From: Acidimicrobiales bacterium
GTDB taxonomy: Bacteria > Actinomycetota > Acidimicrobiia > Acidimicrobiales > SZUA-35
Length of the DNA: 43,178 nucleotides
Assembly (NCBI GenBank): GCA_020628305.1
Contig: JAHDFH010000007.1
Location: forward strand, 16,695-59,872
Reading direction: 5' to 3'
This document shows positions 1 to 7,112 of the stretch, in pieces (position 1 is the stretch's first letter; every line of letters starts with the position of its first letter). The position numbers were made by a program, and so were the translations under genes. Under the pieces are notes generated by a model that saw only the letters and a list, made by a program, of their open reading frames with translations, did not search any database and was not told the DNA's origin.

Positions 1-183
1 CTCTAGCTGACTTTGGTCGGTGCTTGTGAAGACCTGTTAGAGATTCTCCAACGGCATCGAGCCTCGGAGAATGACCTCAGAGAATAGACTTCGATGGCCC
101 CGTGGGATCTCTAGCTGACTTTGGTCGGTGCTTGTGAAGACCTGTTAGAGATTCTCCAACGGCTGCGAGCCTCGCAGAATGGC
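1..183. repeat. 108-bp tandem direct duplication
   Basis: Bases 1-75 and 109-183 are nearly identical at an offset of exactly 108. Both run from CTCTAGCTGACTTTGG through a hairpin repeat ending in GAATG. The second copy differs mainly in the hairpin loop and stem (GGCATCGAG becomes GGCTGCGAG, TCGGAGAA becomes TCGCAGAA). The first copy starts at the window edge, so the array may extend to the left. No coding sense is seen. Confidence 0.85.
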
Positions 184-405
184 GATAGCAGCACTCGTCA
201 CTTCACGTCCTTCGTCTGGTCGTTCCATTTCGTCATTGCTGGTGCGTCGGCTGTAACTCTTGTTCCGTCACCCTGGGAGACCTCAATGGTCGACCGGGGT
301 CTCTATCTGACCTTGGCTGTTAAGGCTTGATTCCGTTAGAGATTCCGGGTGCCTCATCGAGCGGGCCAAGAATGATTCTAGTGGCGTTGAGCCTCGCAGA
401 ATGAC
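1..405. repeat. cluster of interspersed hairpin repeats
   Basis: This gene-free stretch carries several copies of an intergenic repeat that starts GTTAGAGAT and ends GAATGAC. Copies lie at 36-75, 144-182 and 335-376, with a 3' half copy at 377-405 and an opposite-orientation copy near 76-113. The inner part forms a hairpin such as ATTCTCC/GGAGAAT. Between 184 and 296 I see only unique sequence with no supported gene. The cluster ends just before the cmk promoter. Confidence 0.75.
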
Positions 406-445
406 AACAGGTGGGACAGATTGCCCCGTCCCCAATGTCCCTTGC

Positions 446-451
446 TAGAGT
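446..451 (+). promoter_or_regulatory. -10 box of leaderless cmk
   Basis: TAGAGT is followed by 7 nt and then GTG at 459. No Shine-Dalgarno sequence fits in between. This supports a leaderless start at 459 over the upstream GTG at 411. Confidence 0.55.
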
Positions 452-458
452 CAAGACC

Positions 459-1109
459 GTGACAAGTAACGTTATTGCTATTGATGGGCCAGCAGGTTCG
501 GGTAAGTCCACGGTCTCGCCGTTGGTGGCAGAAAAAGTTGGTCTCGAACACCTCGATACTGGACTGATGTATCGGGTCATTGCTTACGGTTGCCTTGATC
601 AACAGATCGAAACAAACGACCCCGCAGCTATCGGAAGATTCGCAGACGAGATCGAGTTCGAAGCTATGGGAAATGGGGTCGTCGAGTATGAGGGGCAGTC
701 TTTGACGTCTGAGCTCCGGACACCTGAAGTGTCAAAACTGGTATCGGTGGTTGCAGCAAATGAAGATGTCCGTAACGAGATGGTACGCCGACAACGGATA
801 TGGGTGCAGAGCCGTGGGGGAGGAGTGCTGGACGGGCGAGACATTGGCACAGCCGTTTTCCCAGATGCCAAGCTAAAGATTTTTCTGATTGCAGATCTAG
901 ATGAACGTGCCAAACGTCGTTCGCAAGATTCGGCTGAGTCAGTAGAGGCCATTGCAGCAGATATTGCTAGAAGAGACAAAGTTGATTCTGAAAGAGAATC
1001 TATGCCACTTCGCAAAGCCCCCGATGCGATTGAGATTGACACTACCGGATTGGCTATCGACGAAGTGGTTGCTGAAATAGTTGAAAAGTGGAGTAAGCTG
1101 AACGTCTGA
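459..1109 (+). CDS. cmk: cytidylate kinase
   Basis: Transfers phosphate from ATP to CMP or dCMP in the cytoplasm, feeding pyrimidine nucleotide supply. From the GTG at 459 the protein has 216 residues, close to the usual CMK length. It begins with a short beta strand followed by the P-loop GPAGSGKS at about residues 10-17. Later come the family motifs LDTGLMYR, GRDIGTAVFP (the conserved GRDIGT loop) and the arginine-rich lid region with RRDKVDSERE. The frame is open back to a GTG at 411, but that extension reads out of an intergenic repeat, and a TAGAGT -10 box sits 7 nt before 459. The open frame that follows may be a second small gene. Confidence 0.93.
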   Translation: MTSNVIAIDGPAGSGKSTVSPLVAEKVGLEHLDTGLMYRVIAYGCLDQQIETNDPAAIGRFADEIEFEAMGNGVVEYEGQSLTSELRTPEVSKLVSVVAANEDVRNEMVRRQRIWVQSRGGGVLDGRDIGTAVFPDAKLKIFLIADLDERAKRRSQDSAESVEAIAADIARRDKVDSERESMPLRKAPDAIEIDTTGLAIDEVVAEIVEKWSKLNV

Positions 1110-1251
1110 AAGGCGGGATGAACATACTCCAGTCTTTCTAGAGGACCTTCAACACAGGCTTCGCCAATCTAGAAACGTGGACACCGATCGAGTTCAGCAG
1201 TTCATCCGTTACAACAAAAGTCCCGAAAATCCGCAATGGAAAGCCCTGTAG
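1102..1251 (+). other. unassigned open frame after cmk, possible broken or small gene
   Basis: Beginning at the cmk stop, the +1 frame stays open from 1102 to a TAG at 1249-1251. It reads like a charged soluble protein, for example FLEDLQHRLRQ and DRVQQFIRYN. The only standard in-frame start is GTG at 1177, which would give just 24 residues, yet the protein-like sequence extends upstream of it. Options are a small gene with an odd start, a frameshift product of cmk, the tail of a gene broken by an indel, or chance. I do not recognise the peptide. Confidence 0.25.
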
Positions 1252-1265
1252 TTATAAAAACTACA
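1247..1265 (+). terminator. short inverted repeat, possible weak terminator
   Basis: TGTAGTT and AACTACA form a perfect 7-bp stem around the 5-nt loop ATAAA. It includes the stop of the preceding open frame. No clear T tract follows, so a terminator role is tentative. Confidence 0.3.
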
Positions 1266-1331
1266 AAGATGCGACCAGACTGCTTTTAGATTCTCCATCT
1301 ACACTTGGTTAAGCGTGGAAAGGCGGTTGGA

Positions 1332-2120
1332 ATGGTCGAACAATTACTGGTTGGGTTTACGCTTCTAGACTTTCAGCTTCGACGCTTAGCCGATCAGAAT
1401 CAGGCTTTGGTTTCAGGTCTTGAAGACCGAGTGGCACCTTCCATAGTCGGAACCCTTGATGATCTCATTTTCAAGATTGAAGTTTCGAGAGTTACAGGAG
1501 CAATAGATTCAGAGTTTGCCAGTCGACTATCTCGTGAAGTAGAGCTAATTGAAAGCTCAGTTGAGGGCCGACGAGTGGCACGTGTTAGAGCCGAACTTCT
1601 TGGTGAACTAGATCACGGTACTAGCCTTTCAACCCTCGATAAGTCGCCAAGAGGTACCCTCGAGGCTGTTGCCCGAGTTGCTGGCACGGTTAAAGTTCTC
1701 GACCGTCAGGCGAAGAGACTAGCTACCCAACCATCGACGCTTGAGCTAGGTTATGAAGACAAGACAATACATGCAGTTTTGACTACTTTTGAAAAATTAG
1801 TTGAAGCTGTCGCATCAGCTAGATGGGCGGGTGCGCTCCCTGGTGAACAAGCCAAAGAGATTCTGCTAGAAGCACACAAAATGCAGACCACTCTGTTTCT
1901 TCACCACGGCGTCACCATCTCAGACAAACTAAGACAGCAAGTACGACTGTTAGAAAATATTGTGCAAAGACGTCAACCGCATCCTCACCCCTTACCGCAC
2001 AGGGTGCCGCATCGAATCTGTCCAGGTCTAAAGATAGGAGTTAGACCTCCGGTAGTTGGAGGGGCAACAAAGCCGCCTCCAGTGGCCCGGCCAGTAGGTG
2101 CACGGAGACCAGTTGTGTAG
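1332..2120 (+). CDS. hypothetical helical protein with proline-rich tail
   Basis: I do not recognise this 262-residue protein. Roughly the first 210 residues look all-helical and soluble, with many Leu, Glu and Arg heptad-like runs and no membrane segment. The last 50 residues are rich in Pro, His and Arg (HPHPLPHR, ATKPPPVARP), suggesting a disordered basic tail. The ATG at 1332 is preferred because GGAAAGG lies 8 nt upstream. The frame is open to a TTG at 1305, which would add nine residues and has a TAGATT box 12 nt before it. It lies between cmk and ogt on the same strand, but ogt has its own promoter. Its codon pattern looks like its neighbours. Confidence 0.6.
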   Translation: MVEQLLVGFTLLDFQLRRLADQNQALVSGLEDRVAPSIVGTLDDLIFKIEVSRVTGAIDSEFASRLSREVELIESSVEGRRVARVRAELLGELDHGTSLSTLDKSPRGTLEAVARVAGTVKVLDRQAKRLATQPSTLELGYEDKTIHAVLTTFEKLVEAVASARWAGALPGEQAKEILLEAHKMQTTLFLHHGVTISDKLRQQVRLLENIVQRRQPHPHPLPHRVPHRICPGLKIGVRPPVVGGATKPPPVARPVGARRPVV

Positions 2121-2146
2121 CTGTTTACTCATAAATGGATATGAAC

Positions 2147-2152
2147 TAGAGT
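2147..2152 (+). promoter_or_regulatory. -10 box of leaderless ogt
   Basis: TAGAGT lies 6 nt before the ATG at 2159, with no ribosome binding site between them. Confidence 0.55.
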
Positions 2153-2158
2153 TTCGAC

Positions 2159-2674
2159 ATGTCGATTGTAACCAGTCCCATTGATTCAGTGCTGTACCGC
2201 TCTCCTGATGGCCCATTGGAGCTGACAGTATCGGATATCGGGGTGCAGGAAGTTAACTGGATTGGCGCACCTCCATCTTCAGCACCTCAAGATGAAGATA
2301 GCGGGCCTCAGCAATCGTTGGGGCTGATGGCAGACTTAGTCACCCAGCTCGACGAGTATTTCGCAGGCGAGCGCAAAGAGTTTGATTTGCCACTTGATCT
2401 GCAAGGCACCGAGTTTCAGAAAGAAGTTTGGCAGGGGCTTGTGAACATTCCCTACGGCGAAACTGTGAGCTACTCTCAGCAGGCAGAGATGCTTGGTCGT
2501 TCAGGTTCGGAACGTGCTGTAGCGTCTGCAAACGGTAAGAACCCAGTTGCTATTGTCTTGCCATGTCACCGAGTCATCGGCGCCGATGGCTCTCTCCGAG
2601 GCTACAACGGCGGCTTAGCGGCTAAGCAGGCCTTGCTTGATCTCGAGTCAGGCGTCGCGTTAAGAAAGCGCTGA
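2159..2674 (+). CDS. ogt: methylated-DNA--protein-cysteine methyltransferase
   Basis: A suicide DNA-repair protein that takes the methyl group from O6-methylguanine (and O4-methylthymine) onto its own cysteine. The 171-residue protein has the standard two-part layout: a variable N-terminal domain, then the conserved domain from about residue 82 (GTEFQKEVWQGLVNIPYGET). The helix-turn-helix arginine region follows (SERAVASANGKNP), then the active-site motif PCHRV with Cys136 and the closing RGYNGG segment. The N-terminal domain has no Ada zinc-binding or AraC portion, so it is a stand-alone Ogt/AGT rather than Ada. The ATG at 2159 appears leaderless. Confidence 0.95.
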   Translation: MSIVTSPIDSVLYRSPDGPLELTVSDIGVQEVNWIGAPPSSAPQDEDSGPQQSLGLMADLVTQLDEYFAGERKEFDLPLDLQGTEFQKEVWQGLVNIPYGETVSYSQQAEMLGRSGSERAVASANGKNPVAIVLPCHRVIGADGSLRGYNGGLAAKQALLDLESGVALRKR

Positions 2675-2773
2675 ACGCTATTGGGGGGTGAAGCTGGAGT
2701 AGAACCTAACTTCTAACCAGATGGATCACGAGAATCACTGTAAAGTTTTTTAAGATCAGCAGTCCTCAATGCC

Positions 2774-2814
2774 GTTAGAGATCCCTCGGGGCCATCGAGG
2801 CCCCTTAGGATGAC
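2774..2814 (+). repeat. hairpin repeat, GGGGCC-stem variant
   Basis: Copy of the interspersed family running from GTTAGAGAT to GATGAC. Its core is a perfect GGGGCC-ATCGA-GGCCCC hairpin at 2788-2804. It lies between ogt and putA. Confidence 0.75.
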
Positions 2815-2835
2815 GAACTAGGTCAATCTTTACTT

Positions 2836-2874
2836 GTTATTCTGGGCCCGCTTGATGCGGGCCTGGAATCTCTA
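2836..2874 (-). repeat. hairpin repeat, GGCCCGC-stem variant
   Basis: Inverted copy of the same family with a perfect GGCCCGC-TTGAT-GCGGGCC hairpin at 2845-2863. The two copies fill most of the roughly 300-bp gap before putA; nothing else is seen there. Confidence 0.75.
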
Positions 2875-2960
2875 TCTGGTGTGGGCCATGTTTTCGCGGG
2901 GTTGGTATTAAAAAAGGAAGCTTGCGTCATCTGGTGCCGTCCCTGACCAATCCGTTGTAC

Positions 2961-2966
2961 TAAACT
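2961..2966 (+). promoter_or_regulatory. -10 box of leaderless putA
   Basis: TAAACT is followed by 6 nt and the GTG start at 2973. There is no Shine-Dalgarno sequence. Confidence 0.55.
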
Positions 2967-2972
2967 CGCCTC

Positions 2973-5900
2973 GTGGCCAACGAAGAAACTCTGTTAGTTG
3001 AAGAAGCTATAGAACTGGCAGAAAGTTGGTTAAAGAAGGCCGCTGCTGACACCTCCAAGGATGAACAGAATCGTCTAGACCAGCTAAGTGACTTGATTGC
3101 TGACCCGGGGGGTGTCTCGTTTGCAATGAACTTTATCGATAACGTCGCCCGTCCAGAGAACGCTAGAGTTGCAGCCAGACAGCTATATGCGATGGCAAAC
3201 TCACAGATGCCAAGGTTCCTCTCAGCTACTGACCGTCTTCTGTTCGCGACTGGTGCACGTATGGCGAAATACTTGCCGAGAATCGTGGTTACTTTAGCTC
3301 TACGTCGAATGCGGTCGATAGTCGGCGAACTCGTGGTAGATGCTGAACCAAAGGCGCTAGACAAAAGCCTGGAAGAATCGGCGCTCTTCAGTAACAATAT
3401 TAATCTATTGGGAGAGGCAGTTCTTGGCGAAACTGAGGCCCAAAAACGTTTCAAATCTTTAACTCAGATAATTCAGAAGCCAAATGTTGATTACGTATCT
3501 GTCAAGATCTCTGCTATTGCCCCGAAGCTTAACCACTGGGACAGCAAAGGTAGTCACGAGCGAATCTGCCAACGCCTGTCAGAGCTTCTTGAGCAGAGTC
3601 TGAAATCCAGTCCGCGAACCTTTATAAATCTTGACATGGAGGAATACCACGACTTAGCGCTTACTATTGCTGCATTCAAAGAGGTTCTCACCCGAGCTGA
3701 GTTCCTAGAGCTGGATGCCGGCATTGTGTTGCAGGCCTACCTGCCTGATTCCTATGAAGCTCTCAGAGATCTTGTCAGTTGGGCGACTAAGCGGAAACAA
3801 GATGGTGGAGGTGAGATAAAGATTCGCCTGGTTAAGGGGGCCAACCTGGCTATGGAAAAGGTAGAAGCTGAAGTTCACGGCTGGGAACAAGCCCCGTACG
3901 AGACTAAAGCCGATGTAGATGCGAACTATAAGAAGTGCCTAGATTGGGTGCTAACCAAAGATAGAACTTTTGCCGTTAGAGTTGGGCTAGCATCGCACAA
4001 CTTATTCGACATCGCTTGGGCCAAACTGCTGGCAGATGATAGGCGCGTGTCAGACCGAGTTGAGTTTGAAATGCTTCACGCAATGGCACCAGCGCAGGCC
4101 AGGATAGTAGAGTCACAAGCTGAGAACGGTCTGCTTGTATACACCCCAATCGTAGCAAAGAACGATTTCGACGTAGCTATTGGCTACCTATTCCGTCGGT
4201 TAGAAGAAAACTCGCTGGAGGGCAATTTCCTCCGAGCGTTGCTCAGCCTGCAACCAGGATCGGACGAATTCAACAAAGAGGCTGCAAAGTTCGCAACCGC
4301 CGTGCGGGAGCGTCTAGTCGTATCTAATGCAACAAGACGGAATCTACAGCGACCCGCAACAGCAGCAATAGCGGCAGGTAGCAGCACTTTTATAAACGAA
4401 CCTGACTCTGACTCATCATCAAGCGAACATTTAAAGTGGGCTGCTCAAGTAGCAACTATTGCCCAAGACCAACTTCAAGACCTCGAATTGGTAACGGAGA
4501 CCGCTCAAGTGCATGAGGAAATTCAGGTGGCGCGCACGGCGGTGCATGCTTGGAAAAGTCTTCCTCATGAGGAGAGGGCTTTGCTGATCAAATCCATTGG
4601 CAACCAGCTAGCAGCTCGCAGGGGTGATCTGATTGGCGCAATGATGGCCGAGGCTAATAAGACGTTTGCCGAGGCAGATTCTGAAGTTTCAGAAGCAATT
4701 GATTTCGCTGTGTATTACGGCTTCGCCTGCAGGAGGCTTGGCCGCAAGTTAGACGAAACTCCTGAACTTGCCTTCGATCCGCTTGGAGTTGTTACAGTGG
4801 TTCCGCCTTGGAACTTTCCGGTGGCGATACCAGCCGGAGGTGTGATTGCCTCTCTAGCTGCCGGCAACACCGTACTATTCAAGCCAGCTCCGGAAACCAA
4901 AAATTGTGCCCGGATCGTTGCTGAATGTATCTGGAAAGCAGGAATCGGCAAAGATGTACTGCGCTTTCTTCCGATGGAAGATGGTGAGGCTTCAAAGTAT
5001 CTTATTACCTCATCAGAGGCGGTGATCTTGACAGGGGCTTCTGAAACAGCCGCCATGTTCAAAGAGTGGAACCCAGACCTAAAATTGTTTGCCGAAACTT
5101 CAGGCAAGAATTCAATGATTATCACTCCTAGTGCTGATGTGGATTTGGCTGTAGCTGACGCTGTCTATTCAGCTTTCGGACACTCCGGGCAGAAATGCTC
5201 GGCGGCTTCCATCCTTATCTCAGTAGACGGTGCTGTCGAGAACAAGCGATTTAAATCTCAGCTTAAAGACGCCGTCGAAGGCTTTGCAGTTGGTGCAGCA
5301 ACTGATCTTGGAACGGATCTAGCTCCCTGCGTCCTGGATGTTGAAGGTGACTTAAAGAGAGCTTTAACTACCAGAGAATCTGGTGAGAAGTGGTTGGTGA
5401 AGCCGAAGAAACTTAAGGGGTTAAACAACATGTGGTCCCCAGGAGTCAAGTTGGGACTCAAACCCGGTTCCTGGTTTCAACAAACTGAGTGCTTTGGGCC
5501 GGTACTTGGCGTAGTAAGCGTCAAGACTTTAGAAGAAGCAATTGAGGTCCAAAACTCCACACCGTACGGTTTGACCGGCGGAATACACACACTCAACCAC
5601 GACGAGATCCGCTACTGGTTAGGTAAGGTCCAAGTCGGCAATGCCTATGTAAACAAGCCAACTACGGGGGCTATCGTTCAGCGCCAGCCGTTTGGAGGTT
5701 GGAAAAGATCAAATGTTGGACCGGGAGCGAAAGCAGGGGGCCCAAATTACATCGAGCAGCTCGGTACTTGGATAGATCAATCGGAAATTGACTCAACTTG
5801 GTTGGCCAGAGCTAAGAAAAGCGATCTTGAAGCTTGGGAAGGCGAGTTCAGTGTCTCTCACGATCCAACAGGGCTGCAGAGCGAGCGAAACATATTTCAG

Positions 5901-6257
5901 TACGTGCCATATGAGAAAGTCGCCTTTATTTGCTCAGCTGAAACCCCAGCAGCTGTAGTTGAACGTGTTCGACACGCTGCGAATCTGGCTGGTGTTGAAC
6001 TATTCGAGATAGTAGCGCAATCAAGAGACGAACAACTGGACCAGCTCAATCGGGTCGATGCAATAGAAAGAATTATTTGTTTAACCGAAGTCTCAGCACT
6101 GCTACGAGCATGGGCCGATGAGCGTAACATCTACATTGATAGGGCAGAACCAACTTCTAACGGCTACATCGAGCTTCGACGGTTCACCAAAGAACAAGCA
6201 GTAAGTATCACAAACCATAGATTTGGCAATTTCACCAACCCTCTTGAGCTGGGCTAG
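2973..6257 (+). CDS. putA: bifunctional proline dehydrogenase / L-glutamate gamma-semialdehyde dehydrogenase
   Basis: Oxidises proline to glutamate in two steps: an FAD-dependent proline dehydrogenase passes electrons to quinone, then an NAD-dependent dehydrogenase oxidises the semialdehyde. The 1094-residue protein starts with a helical region. The PRODH barrel follows at about 130-430 (NLDMEEY, RLVKGANLAMEK near 285, GLASHN, FEMLHAMAP). The aldehyde dehydrogenase lies at about 510-960 (PPWNFP near 605, catalytic Glu708 in FAETSGKN, nucleophile Cys742 in GQKCSA). A tail of about 130 residues ends the chain. There is no N-terminal ribbon-helix-helix domain, so it should not act as the DNA-binding PutA repressor. 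The GTG at 2973 is favoured by a -10 box 6 nt away. It ends 1 bp from a convergent gene. Confidence 0.95.
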   Translation: MANEETLLVEEAIELAESWLKKAAADTSKDEQNRLDQLSDLIADPGGVSFAMNFIDNVARPENARVAARQLYAMANSQMPRFLSATDRLLFATGARMAKYLPRIVVTLALRRMRSIVGELVVDAEPKALDKSLEESALFSNNINLLGEAVLGETEAQKRFKSLTQIIQKPNVDYVSVKISAIAPKLNHWDSKGSHERICQRLSELLEQSLKSSPRTFINLDMEEYHDLALTIAAFKEVLTRAEFLELDAGIVLQAYLPDSYEALRDLVSWATKRKQDGGGEIKIRLVKGANLAMEKVEAEVHGWEQAPYETKADVDANYKKCLDWVLTKDRTFAVRVGLASHNLFDIAWAKLLADDRRVSDRVEFEMLHAMAPAQARIVESQAENGLLVYTPIVAKNDFDVAIGYLFRRLEENSLEGNFLRALLSLQPGSDEFNKEAAKFATAVRERLVVSNATRRNLQRPATAAIAAGSSTFINEPDSDSSSSEHLKWAAQVATIAQDQLQDLELVTETAQVHEEIQVARTAVHAWKSLPHEERALLIKSIGNQLAARRGDLIGAMMAEANKTFAEADSEVSEAIDFAVYYGFACRRLGRKLDETPELAFDPLGVVTVVPPWNFPVAIPAGGVIASLAAGNTVLFKPAPETKNCARIVAECIWKAGIGKDVLRFLPMEDGEASKYLITSSEAVILTGASETAAMFKEWNPDLKLFAETSGKNSMIITPSADVDLAVADAVYSAFGHSGQKCSAASILISVDGAVENKRFKSQLKDAVEGFAVGAATDLGTDLAPCVLDVEGDLKRALTTRESGEKWLVKPKKLKGLNNMWSPGVKLGLKPGSWFQQTECFGPVLGVVSVKTLEEAIEVQNSTPYGLTGGIHTLNHDEIRYWLGKVQVGNAYVNKPTTGAIVQRQPFGGWKRSNVGPGAKAGGPNYIEQLGTWIDQSEIDSTWLARAKKSDLEAWEGEFSVSHDPTGLQSERNIFQYVPYEKVAFICSAETPAAVVERVRHAANLAGVELFEIVAQSRDEQLDQLNRVDAIERIICLTEVSALLRAWADERNIYIDRAEPTSNGYIELRRFTKEQAVSITNHRFGNFTNPLELG

Positions 6258-6258
6258 C

Positions 6259-6741
6259 TCAGGCGGCAATCTGCCAAGGTTGGTTTGGAGAAAAGGTTTG
6301 CCGCCAAGATCTAACCTGGTCTTGACTGGCGACAACAATCCAGTCGATGAGTTGTGAACCGGAGCGCTCACAAACGTCACTAAACCAATCAAAGATCTGT
6401 AGATCGATATCCGAAATAGCGTCACAATTCCAATCGCCAACCGATACCAACAGAACATTTGAGCCGTGCAGCTCCGCACTTCGTTCGAAGTACTCGATAG
6501 CGTCAATGGCTGTGTGATCGTTCTGGTCAAAGTAGATGGCATTGGTGACATAGCCATCATCTGCAATGCAGATCAGAAGGTTTAGCAACAAAAAGTCGGT
6601 TTCTAGCCAGTGAGCAAGGCCAACGGCATCACAAAACGAACGTATTGGGTCCTCAAAGTATGTTTCCATAAGAGATATTTCTATATTTTTGGGGCGCTGA
6701 ACTAGCTGCAATAGTGGAATCTTAACGCCCGTCTCTGACAT
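6259..6741 (-). CDS. hypothetical protein, possibly degenerate JAB/RadC-like fold
   Basis: A 160-residue acidic soluble protein with no signal or membrane segment. I cannot name it with confidence. The middle and C-terminal part alternates hydrophobic strands with a helix (SNVLLVSVG, then DLQIFDWFSDVCERSG, then LIDWIVVAS). That order resembles the end of JAB/RadC-type domains, where a helix is followed by a strand reading 'DHIIVG'. The HxH...D metal ligands of active JAB enzymes are not visible, so if the fold is right it is probably not a peptidase. The family name is my inference. It converges on putA and is divergent from the Flp pilin gene, sharing a roughly 100-bp intergenic region with it. 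Confidence 0.55.
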   Translation of the reverse strand: MSETGVKIPLLQLVQRPKNIEISLMETYFEDPIRSFCDAVGLAHWLETDFLLLNLLICIADDGYVTNAIYFDQNDHTAIDAIEYFERSAELHGSNVLLVSVGDWNCDAISDIDLQIFDWFSDVCERSGSQLIDWIVVASQDQVRSWRQTFSPNQPWQIAA

Positions 6742-6833
6742 TGGGCCATTTGATCTATTTAGAGCAAGGAGGATATTCCCGTTATCTCTTGTAGACCTCG
6801 AAACTCGTGGTCGTAGGAATAAATTATTTATTT

Positions 6834-6837
6834 GGAG
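6834..6837 (+). promoter_or_regulatory. Shine-Dalgarno site of the Flp pilin
   Basis: GGAG lies 8 nt before the ATG at 6846 in an otherwise AT-rich leader. It fixes the start over the upstream GTG at 6807 and stands out because most genes here lack such a site. A TAGGAAT-like -10 is at about 6814-6820. Confidence 0.6.
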
Positions 6838-6845
6838 AATATATT

Positions 6846-7028
6846 ATGTTGCAACTTACAGAATGGCTCAAGGCTCACGCTGACTCAGAGCGCGGTGCGT
6901 CTCTCGTAGAGTACGCTTTGCTAGTAGCTCTTATCGCTGTTGTATGTATCGCTGCTGTATCTACCCTTGGTTCAGCTGCTAACGACAACTTCGAAGGCGT
7001 AGCAAGCTCTATTACAGTAGCTCCGTAA
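6846..7028 (+). CDS. flp: Flp/Fap-type pilin subunit
   Basis: Small type IVb (Tad) pilin precursor of 60 residues. It has a short charged leader ending in SERG, a likely prepilin peptidase cut between Gly17 and Ala18, glutamate at mature position 5 (ASLVEYALL) and a single hydrophobic helix (LLVALIAVVCIAAVSTL). A short C-terminus (DNFEGVASSITVAP) follows. Size and motif fit Flp pilins, which are exported and assembled by the Tad machinery. No tad, cpa or prepilin peptidase genes are in this window, so assembly genes must lie elsewhere. It has a good Shine-Dalgarno site and a strong terminator, as expected for an abundant structural protein expressed as a single gene. Confidence 0.9.
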   Translation: MLQLTEWLKAHADSERGASLVEYALLVALIAVVCIAAVSTLGSAANDNFEGVASSITVAP

Positions 7029-7084
7029 GTTTACTTACGTAAAAGGTGGGGTCGGGTTTCCGGCTCCACCTTTTTGCGTTTTTG
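7024..7084 (+). terminator. strong rho-independent terminator, probably bidirectional
   Basis: A 14-bp stem (AAAGGTGGGGTCGG at 7042-7055 with CCGGCTCCACCTTT at 7060-7073, two G-U pairs) with a GTTT loop is followed by TTTTTGCGTTTTT. Read on the minus strand the stem is also followed by a short T run, so it can serve the convergent gene ending at 7113. An extra inverted repeat, CGTAAGT-TT-ACTTACG, overlaps the pilin stop at 7024-7039. Confidence 0.85.
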
Positions 7085-7112
7085 GTATGTCCAAACCAAT
7101 TGCCAGCCAACT

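Noticed and set aside
1-405. Repeat cluster as a CRISPR array
   Set aside because: Units are few, vary in sequence and orientation, have no regular spacers and no cas genes nearby; they recur singly in other gaps.
411-458. Extended cmk start at GTG 411
   Set aside because: The extra 16 residues come from sequence abutting an intergenic repeat, and a -10 box sits inside them.
2973-6257. Trifunctional PutA with DNA-binding repressor activity
   Set aside because: No ribbon-helix-helix domain is seen at the N-terminus.
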